Below, piece after piece: positions 26,244-34,717 of a stretch of DNA of 64,000 nucleotides. A program made the translations under genes and the position numbers. Each line of letters starts with the position of its first letter. Position 1 is the first letter of the stretch. The stretch spans positions 1-64,000 of the forward strand of contig NZ_LECW02000001.1 of the NCBI RefSeq assembly GCF_001042475.2, in the 5' to 3' direction. The notes beneath the pieces were generated by a model. The model was not told where the DNA came from. It saw only the letters and a program-made list of their open reading frames with translations, and did not search any database. Source of the DNA: Bacillus glycinifermentans (GTDB lineage Bacteria > Bacillota > Bacilli > Bacillales > Bacillaceae).

Positions 26244-28142
26244 TTATGAAACGGACAGAAGCCGTTTCAGCGCTTCATCAATGTCTGCCGTCGGCTGCTG
26301 GCAGGCGAAGTTTTCGCAAATATAGACGGTCGTTTTGGCATCGATCGCTTTGTAATCCGCCGCAAAGTCGGCAACCCCTTTAAAATCGTCCGGAGACTCA
26401 GCGGCCAGGACGGCGTAGGTCGGCTGAAAGGCCTGCTGCAATGCCTTAACGATCCTTTTCCGGCCAGGATCATCGCGTTTACCCAGGATAACAATTTCTT
26501 TTTGCGGCATCACATCGCTCAGTAAACTTTGAAGAAAGTTCGTATGTCCGCTTGGGTAAGCAGATACGTCCCCGTGAAACGCCGAAAACATGCCGGATAC
26601 ACGATCGATCAATGGCAAGTCGCCCGTCAGTCGTCCGAGTCGAAACAGCTGGACGGCGGCAACGCCGTTTCCGGAAGGCAAAGCACCGTCGTACACTTCT
26701 TTATCGCGGACGATTAACGCCTCGGCGTCGCTTCCCGTGAAGTAAAAACCGCCGTGATCTTCATCCCAGAACAGCCCGATCATCTTTTCCGCTAAATCCT
26801 TCGCTTTTCGCAAATCGTCGAGGTTCAGCGACGCTTCGTATAATTCGAGATATGCCCACAACAAAAACGCGTAATCATCGATAAACCCTTTATTTTTCAC
26901 TTCGCCGTCGCGGTAGCGCACCATAACGCGCCCGTCCTTGATTAATTCGTCTTCGATAAATGACATCGCAGTCCGCGCCATTTCCAAGTATTCAGGGGCA
27001 TCGAACACCTTCGCCGCTTTAGCGAGACCGGCGATCATTAAAGCATTCCACGATGTCAGTACCTTATCGTCGACATGGGGATATATCCATTCTTGGCGTT
27101 TTTCGAAGAGCTTTTGTCTCGCTTCTTCCAGCTTGTCTCCCAGTTCAGCTTCTGTCAACGAGAACTCTTCCTTTACCTTTTCAAGGTTCGCATAGATCAA
27201 ATTCGGAATATTGTGCCCTTCGAAATTCCCCTCGTCCGTTATATCATAGACGGCGCAGTACAGCGTGCCGAGCTCATCGCCGAGCGTTTCTTCAATTTCG
27301 TCTTTTGACCATATGTAATATTTTCCTTCAACACCCTCTGTGTCAGCGTCAAGCGCAGAGTAAAAAGCGCCTCTGCCGTCTGTCATCTCACGGCGGATAA
27401 ACGCGATGATCTGCTCGGAAATCCGTTTATACCGTTTGCGTTTCGTTACCTGATAGGCTTCTGTATAAGCGATCAGCAGCAACGCATTGTCATAGAGCAT
27501 TTTCTCAAAATGGGGGACGAGCCATTCCTGATCGGTCGAATAGCGGGCAAACCCGTAGCCGATATGATCGTAGATGCCCCCGTTCGCCATGCTGTCGAGC
27601 GTTTTCGTCACGCTGTACAAGGCGTTTTCCTCTCCGCTGTATTGATGGTAGCGGAGCAGAAAGGTCAGCATGTGAGGGATCGGGAACTTCGGCGCGCTGC
27701 CAAAGCCGCCGTATATCGTGTCAAAACTGTTCATCAGCTGCTGGTACGTGCGTTTCAGGATATCCTCACCAAGCGCTTCGCCGGCATCGCTTTTCGCTTT
27801 GATTTTCAGGTTGTTGGACGCCTTTTCAGCGATATCTTCGACATAATCCCGTTTTTTCTCAAACGTATTTGACAGCTGCCTCAGCACCTCGACAAACCCC
27901 GGGCGGTTGAAGCGGCTCGTCTTCGGAAAGTACGTCCCCGCATAAAACGGCTTTTGCTCAGGCGTCAAAAACACATTCAGCGGCCACCCGCCCTGCCCCG
28001 TCATCATCTGGCAGATCGTCATATAAATCGAATCGACATCAGGCCGCTCCTCGCGATCGACTTTAATGGCGACGTATTTCTCATTCAGGAGCTCGGCGAC
28101 TTCCTCGTCTTCAAAGCTTTCGTGGGCCATGACGTGGCACCA
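26244..28142 (-). pseudogene. yyaL: body of yyaL (thioredoxin-domain protein), head displaced by insertion
   Basis: The 3' nine-tenths of a SPATA20/YyaL-like protein: [20 protein letters not shown], then the DUF255 thioredoxin-like block ([23 protein letters not shown]) and a six-hairpin glycosidase-like domain to the end. Intact YyaL is about 680-690 residues with an N-terminal SIGYSTCHWCHV motif. Here the coding sequence is cut exactly at the Trp codon of CHWCH by the ICE left junction. The first ATG left is MAHESF at 28130, without a ribosome site, and the element-borne head downstream is out of frame. The gene is probably inactive. Confidence 0.88.
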
Positions 28143-28163
28143 ATGACATGTTCGCTTAACTAC
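28128..28163. other. attL of the ICE (left junction in yyaL)
   Basis: Chromosomal yyaL text to the left, element text to the right. The 11-base identity with the right junction is CAATGACATGT (28141-28151). The element half-site continues as GTTCGCTTAACTAC (28150-28163), the exact reverse complement of the 14 bases at 48326-48339 at the other end. The predicted crossover dinucleotide is CA at 28141-28142. Confidence 0.85.
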
Positions 28164-28321
28164 CCATACCCAATAGAAAGGAGAATAGGTTTGTCCTCAC
28201 GTTTTGCTTTTTCGAATGCTTCGTCACACCATGTATACCAATTGATGGGATTGTAAGCGTGTTGGAGCAAGTAAGGAGACTTCTCTTTGATCAATCTATT
28301 GGGCTTGCGATTTGTAGGCAT
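28160..28321 (-). pseudogene. element-borne yyaL head, copy 1
   Basis: GAAAGAAGGTGATCCC then ATG encodes [20 protein letters not shown] ... [14 protein letters not shown] (53 residues), the first part of YyaL. It then meets TAG inside the attL arm. It lies inside the ICE, directly against the junction. Unlike the head at 51074-51265, it is not in frame with the chromosomal body. Confidence 0.85.
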
Positions 28322-28419
28322 GGGATCACCTTCTTTCGTTGAGTGATTTTCTTTTAATTGTTTTTCTTTATATAGGATATCCAAAAAATGGGTATGATTA
28401 TGCTTTAACAATGAAAATG

Positions 28420-28938
28420 TTATGCAAACTTGAAGATATTTCTTTCTTCTCTAATTGGCGACTTGTGGGTTATAAGGTTAAGTTGGGATACTTTATGTTC
28501 AATGACGAATAGTGGAACTTTGAAAAAAGACGCTATTTGTTTATACGTCCAACTTTGGATTCTTGGCATTTCGTCTATTAACATTTTATCGGTGACTAGA
28601 ATTTCAGATGCGAAAATATTTGCTTGTTGCTCTAATTTAGATTCTAAAAAAAGTGAACAGTTTTCCATTTGAAATGTGTTCAAATTTTTATGAAGAAAAA
28701 AGTGTCCTAACTCATGAGCGATTATGATTTGGGGATAATTTGACTTTTTGTTGACATGAATAATATATTCGTTTTCTTCCTTATAGTATTGAAGGAATCC
28801 GTGAACACATCCCAAATTTTCTTTTAATATTATAATTTTTAGTCTTTCGCAAATTTCATAAACGTCATTTGTTCCATTCTCTTGAATAACCTTTTCGGCT
28901 TTATGTTTAATGTTTTTTGAGGTGTAAATAAGGATCAC
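28420..28938 (-). CDS. immA: ImmA-like anti-repressor metalloprotease
   Basis: A 172-residue zinc protease (COG2856 / DUF955 family) with the HELGHFFLH signature. In ICEBs1, ImmA cleaves the repressor ImmR after RapI or DNA-damage signalling and so turns the element on. It lies 40 bases after immR on the same strand, the usual order. A further acidic residue expected as third zinc ligand fits [14 protein letters not shown]. Its substrate here is presumably the adjacent repressor. Confidence 0.9.
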   Translation of the reverse strand: MILIYTSKNIKHKAEKVIQENGTNDVYEICERLKIIILKENLGCVHGFLQYYKEENEYIIHVNKKSNYPQIIIAHELGHFFLHKNLNTFQMENCSLFLESKLEQQANIFASEILVTDKMLIDEMPRIQSWTYKQIASFFKVPLFVIEHKVSQLNLITHKSPIREERNIFKFA

Positions 28939-28978
28939 TCTTTCTGTGTGAAGATATGTGGAGGATTAAAAAAACCTT

Positions 28979-29353
28979 TCATTTTTTCTTTTTCATAGCA
29001 TCAACATATTTGATACCGTTAATTAATGCTTGTTTTATTAAACGTGCTGTTTCTTCGTCTATTTCTTCATCGTTTTTCATAAAGAGGAGAGTTTCTTCGT
29101 TCATTAATTCTTCTAGTGCTTCGTTTACTGTTTCGTCCAGCTTCGAAGGTGTGTGTGGTTTGCGGCCTAATAAATAGTCAGTTGATACATCATAGAGTTC
29201 ACTTAGTTTCCTTAGAGTTTCGGGATCAGGGTTTCTATAATCTCTTTCGTAATTAGAAATTGTTTTTTCTGTAGAGTTTACTTTGATCGCAGCTTCTTTC
29301 TGAGAATAACCAGCTTTTTTTCGAGCCTTTTTTAATCTTTCTCCTAATGTCAT
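28979..29353 (-). CDS. immR: ImmR-like repressor (XRE family)
   Basis: A 124-residue repressor with an N-terminal helix-turn-helix (ERLKKARKKAGYSQKEAAIKVNSTEKTISNYERD) and a C-terminal part (NEETLLFMKNDEEIDEETARLIKQAL) like ICEBs1 ImmR. It should keep the transfer genes silent and confer immunity to a second copy. Start ATG 29353 (MTLGERL) is taken by analogy to ICEBs1; an ATG three codons upstream is possible. It is divergent from the xis operon, with the control region between. Confidence 0.88.
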   Translation of the reverse strand: MTLGERLKKARKKAGYSQKEAAIKVNSTEKTISNYERDYRNPDPETLRKLSELYDVSTDYLLGRKPHTPSKLDETVNEALEELMNEETLLFMKNDEEIDEETARLIKQALINGIKYVDAMKKKK

Positions 29354-29369
29354 TTTAATCATCCATTCC

Positions 29370-29583
29370 ACAAAAAGTTGAGTTATTACTATAATATCAG
29401 CATTTGCTGACTTATTAATATACATGAGAACAAAAAGTGTACATGTAATCATTGACTCTCCTTTTCGGGTGGGTTATTATGATCCTGAAATTTTTCGTAT
29501 ATAGTCCAATTTTGCATATTTTTTTAAAAACTCTCCAAAATGTTCATTTTTTTCTTTACATCTCCAATACGGAGGGTTATAAT
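29370..29583. promoter_or_regulatory. ICE switch region: divergent promoters and probable ImmR boxes
   Basis: Plus-strand promoters: TTGACT-17-TATTAT (29452-29480) and TTTACA-17-TATAAT (29555-29583), the latter just before xis and probably the Pxis equivalent. The direct repeat ACAAAAAGT occurs at 29370-29378 and 29430-29438 on the immR side and may be repressor binding sites. Both the boxes and the pairing to ImmR are inference. Confidence 0.65.
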
Positions 29584-29631
29584 AAAGATAACCACAAAGG
29601 GTTGAGAAATTTTTTGAGAAAGGAGGGTTTC

Positions 29632-29829
29632 ATGAAGGAGTTTTATACAGTGGATGATGTACAGAGAATTCTAGGGGTTAAACGAGCAAAAGCGTATAAG
29701 ATTATTCGCAGTTTAAATGCAGAAATGGAGGATGAAGGATATAAGGTCATAAAGGGACGGGTTAACAAATCTAAATTTGATGATCGCTATATGTATAAAG
29801 GCAAAAAAGAAATGGGGTTATCTAAATGA
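29632..29829 (+). CDS. xis: Xis-like small DNA-binding protein
   Basis: A 65-residue protein (MKEFYTVDDVQRILGVKRAKAYKIIRSLN) with an excisionase/MerR-like winged helix, at the xis position of ICEBs1 as first gene of the main operon. Ribosome site AAAGGAGGG. In ICEBs1 Xis assists a tyrosine integrase; here the integrase is a large serine recombinase, which normally needs an unrelated directionality factor. It may therefore be an orphan, a regulator, or a recruited directionality factor. Confidence 0.75.
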   Translation: MKEFYTVDDVQRILGVKRAKAYKIIRSLNAEMEDEGYKVIKGRVNKSKFDDRYMYKGKKEMGLSK

Positions 29830-30065
29830 AAAGAAGGGATACTCATTTGTTTATGAAAGAAGCTGTTGCCTTAGCGAGGCAAATGGAGGGCGATTGGACT
29901 GCGAGGATGAAAATCGCCTTAAATAAGGTGATTGTGAATCATTATTTTGACAAACCTTTATCTCTTGAAAATGTAAATGCTCTTCTTAGAAAGGGGGTAT
30001 CTTATCGAAGGATTTGTAAACATTACGGTGTTGGCAGGAAGGACATTGCTTCATTAAAGGGCTAA
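29826..30065 (+). CDS. YdzL-position ICE protein
   Basis: A 79-residue basic protein overlapping xis by four bases. Its C-terminal third (VSYRRICKHYGVGRKDIASLKG) looks like a helix-turn-helix, so it may bind DNA. It occupies the place of ydzL in ICEBs1, whose function is unknown; I make no firm homology claim. Confidence 0.7.
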   Translation: MKRRDTHLFMKEAVALARQMEGDWTARMKIALNKVIVNHYFDKPLSLENVNALLRKGVSYRRICKHYGVGRKDIASLKG

Positions 30066-30123
30066 TCATAGTGTGAATTTATACCACTATAATGGCTCAA
30101 CTGAAAAAAAAGGTGGTGGTGAT

Positions 30124-30411
30124 TTGACGTTAATCGAAGAGTTTAATTATCATTTGAAAAAATTTGAAGACCATAGAGAACCTGTTACTTTAGCTTTAGC
30201 GCAAGTGATTCAAAGGGCTATGGATGAAAATTTAGTCGAAGAATACCAAGAATTTTATGATTGGTTTATACGGTGTTTCTACGATGAAGGAAAACCGAAG
30301 GAAGTTTTTATGTTTCCGTTAATTGATGAGGGTCCAATCTTATATGGTGGAAAACCAAGAGTGATTATTTTTAGAGGTTCGCATATTTCAAATGTTCCAG
30401 TAATTTATTGA
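30124..30411 (+). CDS. YdcO-position ICE protein
   Basis: A 95-residue protein from TTG 30124 (AAGGTGGTG upstream): LTLIEEFNYHLKKFEDHREP ... VIIFRGSHISNVPVIY. No domain recognised. It lies between the small DNA-binding proteins and helP like ydcO in ICEBs1. A longer frame from 30073 lacks a ribosome site. Confidence 0.65.
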   Translation: MTLIEEFNYHLKKFEDHREPVTLALAQVIQRAMDENLVEEYQEFYDWFIRCFYDEGKPKEVFMFPLIDEGPILYGGKPRVIIFRGSHISNVPVIY

Positions 30412-30778
30412 TGGAGTGTTGCTCTTTGAAAATTACATATAGACAAAGAAAGCGCCTTGACGATTAAATCATCAAGAACGCCATGAAGACTTAGACACCT
30501 TCATTATACGGCATTTTTGATGAAAAGTCATGCGTGAGTATTTGGTGATGTACAGTAATCACTTCAAATACTGTAGCAGGCTAGAACAAGCGTGCGAGAT
30601 AGCTGTATACAGCTTGATGGCTATAAATAGCCTACTAGGTTGCCATAATGGCCTTGTAAGGCAGGAGCGACTGATAAGCGCCAAGATGGATACAGAACCG
30701 GAGCGAATCCAAAATATAAAATCGAATTTGATGATCGTTTGAAAATAAATAATAAAAAATGAAATGGGGATATGAAAA
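30412..30778. other. highly structured non-coding interval upstream of helP
   Basis: 367 bases without a convincing gene but with a chain of hairpins: CTTGACGAT/ATCATCAAG (30456-30476), GAAG/CTTC (30485-30502), TATTTGGTGAT/ATCACTTCAAATA (30539-30570), GCTGTATACAGC (30602-30613), GGCTA/TAGCC (30619-30632) and CCTTGTAAGG (30652-30661). It could be a structured RNA, a second single-strand origin or a protein-binding array. The direction of function cannot be decided. Confidence 0.55.
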
Positions 30779-31147
30779 ATGAACTTAAACTTTATTGTAC
30801 CGGATATTAACATGACCTTTGGTGAACTGAAATTTTTAGGTTTGAACCGTGAACGTTATGCTTATGTGGATGGGAAAAGAACGGATACTTTGGAATCAAG
30901 GGTTTATAATCTAGGGTCAAGTGTGCAAGGCGGACAGATTGAAGTGACAATTCCTGCTTATGTGGAATTAAAGGAATTTGATTTCTTTAAAGATGTTGAA
31001 TTAAAAAATCCGAAAATTTCGGCTGTTGCCAGACCAAACGGGAATTATGCTAGTCTTAACTGGACTGTTGAAGCAGAAGATATCATTTTGAAAGGTTCTA
31101 GCGTTTCCAAAACTGCGGCTACAACTGCCACAAGTGATAAAAAGTAA
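30779..31147 (+). CDS. helP: HelP helicase processivity factor (YdcP-like)
   Basis: A 122-residue protein of the ICEBs1 HelP/YdcP family ([28 protein letters not shown]-like core [12 protein letters not shown]). HelP assists the host helicase PcrA in unwinding nicked element DNA for rolling-circle replication and transfer. It precedes conQ by 18 bases. The C-terminal Ala/Thr-rich tail is probably disordered. Ribosome site GGGG spaced about 6. Confidence 0.88.
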   Translation: MNLNFIVPDINMTFGELKFLGLNRERYAYVDGKRTDTLESRVYNLGSSVQGGQIEVTIPAYVELKEFDFFKDVELKNPKISAVARPNGNYASLNWTVEAEDIILKGSSVSKTAATTATSDKK

Positions 31148-31165
31148 AGTCGCAAAGGATAACGG

Positions 31166-32617
31166 GTGATCCGTATGAAAAATTTTCTTGAAAAAAGACT
31201 GTGGAAGTATCGAGGGAAACGTATTCGGCCATTTATGAGAAATAACATAAAACTGGCAGGCGCAATTATTTTTGTGCCTGTTTTTTTCTTATCCATGTTT
31301 TTCTTTTGGAAAGATCATCTTCTTCACTTTAATGTATCTCAAGTGATTAATCACTTTGAATGGAATGTACTTTTGATCGTTAAAAGCTTGGTTTGTTCGT
31401 TGTGTATTGGTATTGGAAGTGTGTATGTTGCCTGTTTAACTTTTAATGGACTTTTTAAAAGGTTAAAGCACAGGCAGATGCTTGCAAGAATGATTTTCTC
31501 AAACAAGTTTTATGAAAAAGATCATGTGAAGGTTAAAAAGCTATTCTCAAATGATACAGGGACGAAGGAAAAAATCACGTACTTTCCTAGGATGTATTAC
31601 CAAGTTAAAAACAATCACATTTATATTCGTATTGCTATGGACATGAGCCGTTTTCAGAATCGCTTCCTAGACTTAGGAAAGGATTTAGAAAACGGCTTAT
31701 TTTGTGACCTGGTGGATAAGCAAATGGAAGAAGGATTTGTATGTTTTAAACTTCTTTACGATGTCAAAAAGAATCGTATTTCCATTGATGATGCAGTAGC
31801 TGAAAATGGAGTCCTTCCGTTAATGAAGCATATTTCATGGCAATTTGATAAGTTGCCGCACATGCTCATATCCGGTAGCACAGGCGGAGGGAAAACCTAT
31901 TTCATGTTGACTGTCATAAAAGCGTGTGTAGGACTTGGGGCAGATGTGAAAATCTTAGACCCAAAAAATGCTGATTTAGCCGACTTGGAAGAGGTGCTCC
32001 CGAAAAGAGTCTATTCGCAGAAAAATGGCATCCTTATGTGTCTGAGAAAGTCGGTTGATGGCATGATGGAACGAATGGATGAAATGAAGAAAATGCCCAA
32101 TTACAAGACAGGTGAAAACTATGCCTATTTAGGGCTAAAACCTGTCTTTATCTTCTTTGATGAATATGTGGCATTTATGGATTTGCTGGATATGAAAGAA
32201 AGGAATGAAGCCTTATCCTATATGAAACAATTGGTTTTGTTGGGTCGTCAAGCTGGTTATTTTCTAGTCTTAGGGGCACAGCGACCAGATGCGAAATATC
32301 TAGCGGATGGGATACGAGATCAATTTAGTTTTCGCGTTGCGCTTGGCAATATGTCTGATACTGGATATGGGATGATGTTTGGTGACGTTGATAAAACGTT
32401 TATGGAGAAAGATGTGAAAGGTCGAGGATATGCCTATGTCGGCACAGGTTCAATATTAGAGTTTTACAGTCCAATTGTGCCAAAAGGATATGATTTTAAG
32501 TCGTCTATTAAAAAGTCGCTGGTTGGAGTCGAGGGAGCGCAGGCGACGGCAGTCGCCAGCGGCAGCGTAAGCGACCGGACGGCCAGCGGCGAAGGAGTGA
32601 GCGAAGCGAATGGATGA
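31166..32617 (+). CDS. conQ: ConQ coupling protein (FtsK/VirD4-type)
   Basis: A 483-residue coupling ATPase that links the relaxase-DNA complex to the secretion channel. Two N-terminal membrane helices (about 25-45 and 65-85) precede an FtsK/SpoIIIE-type ATPase with Walker A SGSTGGGKTYF (about residue 235) and Walker B VFIFFDEYVAF. A GTG at 31166 (AAAGGA upstream) and an ATG three codons later are both possible; the latter gives the 480 residues of ICEBs1 ConQ. The last 30 residues (VEGAQATAVASGSVSDRTAS) come from a GC-rich repetitive stretch leading into oriT. It overlaps nicK by eight bases. Confidence 0.92.
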   Translation: MIRMKNFLEKRLWKYRGKRIRPFMRNNIKLAGAIIFVPVFFLSMFFFWKDHLLHFNVSQVINHFEWNVLLIVKSLVCSLCIGIGSVYVACLTFNGLFKRLKHRQMLARMIFSNKFYEKDHVKVKKLFSNDTGTKEKITYFPRMYYQVKNNHIYIRIAMDMSRFQNRFLDLGKDLENGLFCDLVDKQMEEGFVCFKLLYDVKKNRISIDDAVAENGVLPLMKHISWQFDKLPHMLISGSTGGGKTYFMLTVIKACVGLGADVKILDPKNADLADLEEVLPKRVYSQKNGILMCLRKSVDGMMERMDEMKKMPNYKTGENYAYLGLKPVFIFFDEYVAFMDLLDMKERNEALSYMKQLVLLGRQAGYFLVLGAQRPDAKYLADGIRDQFSFRVALGNMSDTGYGMMFGDVDKTFMEKDVKGRGYAYVGTGSILEFYSPIVPKGYDFKSSIKKSLVGVEGAQATAVASGSVSDRTASGEGVSEANG

Positions 32618-33665
32618 GCTAAACCAACCCCCCCACGCTAACAGGGGGGTAGTAATGTTAGAAGAAGAAAAAGAGAATGTTGAAAATCCTTTAGTATCAA
32701 TGGTTGACTACATTCGAGTTACTTTTAAAACTCACGATGTTGACCACATTATTGAAAATATTCTCCATCTGAGTAAAGATTTTATGACTGAAAAGCCCAA
32801 CGGCTTTTATGGCTACGTTGGTACGTATGAACTGGACTATATCAAGGTCTTTTATTCTGCGCCGGATGATAACAGAGGTGTTTTGATTGAGTTGTCTGGG
32901 CGAGGTTGCCGTCAATTTGAATCCTTCTTGGAATGCCGGAAGAAAACATGGTACGACTTCTTTCAAGATTGCATGGCACAAGGTGGTTCATTTACTCGCT
33001 TTGATTTGGCTATTGATGATAAAAAGACGTACTTTTCTATACCGGAATTGTTAAAGAAAGCCCAAAAGGGCGAATGTATTTCACGATTTAGAAAATCAGA
33101 TTATAACGGTTCTTTTGATCTCTCGGATGGTCAAATGGGTGGAACAACAATATACTTTGGTTCTAAAAAATCAGAAGCTTATCTATGTTTCTATGAAAAA
33201 AATCATGAACAGGCTGAAAAAAACAATATCCCGTTAGAGGATTTAGGCGACTGGAATCGCTATGAAATTCGTTTGAAAAACGAACGAGCACAAGTAGCCA
33301 TTAAAGAACTGATCAAACGACAAGATTTGACATATATCGCATTGCAGATTATTAACAACTATGTGAAATTCGTTGATCCGAACGAAAGAGAACGCCGATA
33401 TTGGGAAACAAGTGATTTCTGGCAAGCTTTTATAGGTGATGTAGGGAAATTGAGACTTTTCATGAAACCGCAGGAAGACTTTTATCAAAAATCGAGAAAC
33501 TGGCTTCGTAATTCTTGCGCCCCCACTATGAAAATGGTGCTTGAAGCTGATAAGCACCTAGGGAAAACTGATCTGTCAGATATGATCGTAGAAGCTGAAC
33601 TGGCAGATAAACATAAAAAAATGTTAGATGTGTTTATGGCTAATGTTGCTGACATGGTCGTTTAA
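32610..33665 (+). CDS. nicK: NicK relaxase
   Basis: A 351-residue rolling-circle-type relaxase nearly collinear with ICEBs1 NicK (352 residues): MDELNQPPHANRGVVML, SMVDYIRVTFKTHDVD, SFTRFDLAIDD and YEIRLKNERAQVA are family blocks. Acidic and tyrosine residues of the Rep_trans active site are in FTRFDLAIDDKK and the C-terminal half. It nicks oriT, which lies inside its own first codons, and starts both transfer and autonomous replication. It overlaps conQ by eight bases. Confidence 0.95.
   Translation: MDELNQPPHANRGVVMLEEEKENVENPLVSMVDYIRVTFKTHDVDHIIENILHLSKDFMTEKPNGFYGYVGTYELDYIKVFYSAPDDNRGVLIELSGRGCRQFESFLECRKKTWYDFFQDCMAQGGSFTRFDLAIDDKKTYFSIPELLKKAQKGECISRFRKSDYNGSFDLSDGQMGGTTIYFGSKKSEAYLCFYEKNHEQAEKNNIPLEDLGDWNRYEIRLKNERAQVAIKELIKRQDLTYIALQIINNYVKFVDPNERERRYWETSDFWQAFIGDVGKLRLFMKPQEDFYQKSRNWLRNSCAPTMKMVLEADKHLGKTDLSDMIVEAELADKHKKMLDVFMANVADMVV
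32627..32650 (+). other. oriT: oriT (24-base inverted repeat)
   Basis: ACCCCCC and GGGGGGT arms separated by the CACGCTAACA centre, inside the nicK 5' end. As I remember it, this 24-base element is the same as the ICEBs1 origin of transfer, with the nick in the centre. A GGCGAC/GTCGCC hairpin lies about 75 bases upstream. Confidence 0.9.
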
Positions 33666-33924
33666 AAGCAAGTTGCTAAACCTTTATAAACACAGGTGAT
33701 GCGATTAAACGTATGTGTCAACGGTACCGGAACGAAGTGAGGATAAGGAGTTGACATATTCAGCGCCACCAAAACCCTCTTGGCATTGAACAAACATTCG
33801 TTTGTTCCTGCCTACCGGCGAGGGAGCCCCCCGATGAATCGGGGGGATGGGGGGATTGATATTTTGCAATCCAACGTGCATACGTTGGTGGGTTTGGGCA
33901 AAGCCCAAGAAAGGAGAAGTGATA
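33666..33924. other. probable single-strand origin (sso1-like) downstream of nicK
   Basis: A non-coding interval with four strong hairpins in series: GAACAAA/TTTGTTC (33788-33807), CCCCCCGAT/ATCGGGGGG (33827-33846), CCAACGT/ACGTTGG (33871-33888) and TTGGGC/GCCCAA (33894-33908). ICEBs1 has its single-strand replication origin sso1 directly after nicK, so position and structure agree. I cannot verify conserved sso boxes. Confidence 0.6.
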
Positions 33925-34173
33925 GTGAAACGCTTAAATGTTGAAAAGTTGATCAATTTCGTAACGCAGATAATGTTTTGTTTACTTGTCTTATTGGCTT
34001 ATATGTATTGTTTCCTCTATTACAGCATATTTTTTTATGTGTCGATTCTTGAACGTGATTATGTTTTTGCGGCTGTAGTTGCTATTTTATTTGTAGCATT
34101 GACTGGTTTTTTGGGTTTTGCACTTCCCATATCATTAAAAGTATTGAGAAAAAAATTAAAGGGGGATTATTAG
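33925..34173 (+). CDS. small ICE membrane protein
   Basis: An 82-residue protein from GTG 33925 (AAGGAG eight bases upstream) with two transmembrane segments (IMFCLLVLLAYMYCFLYYSIFF and VFAAVVAILFVALTGFLGFAL). It lies at the place of ydcS/ydcT in ICEBs1. Function unknown. Confidence 0.7.
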   Translation: MKRLNVEKLINFVTQIMFCLLVLLAYMYCFLYYSIFFYVSILERDYVFAAVVAILFVALTGFLGFALPISLKVLRKKLKGDY

Positions 34174-34223
34174 TTAGAAGTTAACGTAAATCAACTTAAT
34201 GAGAAGATATAAGGAGTGAGTAG

Positions 34224-34535
34224 GTGTCTGCTGTAGACAATCAGTTTAAAAGACTGGGATTTAATGTTGGTATTCCGTCTTTGGTCTTTGTAAGGAGCTT
34301 AAGCAGAGATTGCATGCTGGTTGTGGAAGGTGAAAACCGGAAAGGCTTTTCTGAATATCGTTACACATTTTATAAAACTCGCTATCTTCCTGACGGCCGG
34401 ATGACAAGTGTAAAAGTTTATATGGAGAATGAAAGCATAAGAAGGGTGTTGCCGCGTGTAGCATCCTTTTTATCATTCTTAGAATCAATAAAGCAGATCG
34501 AAGAGAGCAAGAAAAAAATAAGGAAAAGAAAGTGA
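34224..34535 (+). CDS. ICE hypothetical protein
   Basis: A 103-residue basic protein from GTG 34224 with AAGGAGTGAG upstream. The middle (YRYTFYKTRYLPDGRMTSVKVY) is beta-rich and the end (ESIKQIEESKKKIRKRK) a charged helix. No family recognised. It lies in the ydcT/yddA interval before the transfer genes. Confidence 0.65.
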   Translation: MSAVDNQFKRLGFNVGIPSLVFVRSLSRDCMLVVEGENRKGFSEYRYTFYKTRYLPDGRMTSVKVYMENESIRRVLPRVASFLSFLESIKQIEESKKKIRKRK

Positions 34536-34543
34536 GGTCTTCC

Positions 34544-34699
34544 ATGAAAGAAACGGTAAAGGTTTGCAATGTCGGTGGGAAACAAATGAAAATCATCGTT
34601 ACTGAAATGAATGAACCGAATTATGAAAAGATTGCAAGATCAATCATGAAACTCACTAAAAATATGAAAATTAAAAGCTGTGAAAAAAACACAGCTTAG
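34544..34699 (+). CDS. 51-residue ICE protein
   Basis: ATG 34544 to TAG 34699 encodes MKETVKVCNVGGKQMKIIVT followed by a basic helix and ending KSCEKNTA. It starts nine bases after the previous stop and ends 18 bases before conB, so it sits inside the operon. No domain is recognised. Its ribosome site (GTGAGG) is moderate. Confidence 0.6.
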   Translation: MKETVKVCNVGGKQMKIIVTEMNEPNYEKIARSIMKLTKNMKIKSCEKNTA

Positions 34700-34717
34700 A
34701 TGACAAAGGAGGGTTAA

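Noticed and set aside
29452-29631. N-terminal extension of the Xis-like protein
   Set aside because: It runs through two promoters and is Phe-rich. AAAGGAGGG precedes the ATG at 29632, giving the normal size.
30602-30720. Group I or group II intron fragment
   Set aside because: The hairpins recalled intron paired regions, but no domain V, splice-boundary motif or intron-encoded protein is present.
30530-30742. 70-residue plus frame inside the hairpin-rich interval
   Set aside because: No ribosome site, and the frame is explained by repeated hairpin text; treated as non-coding.
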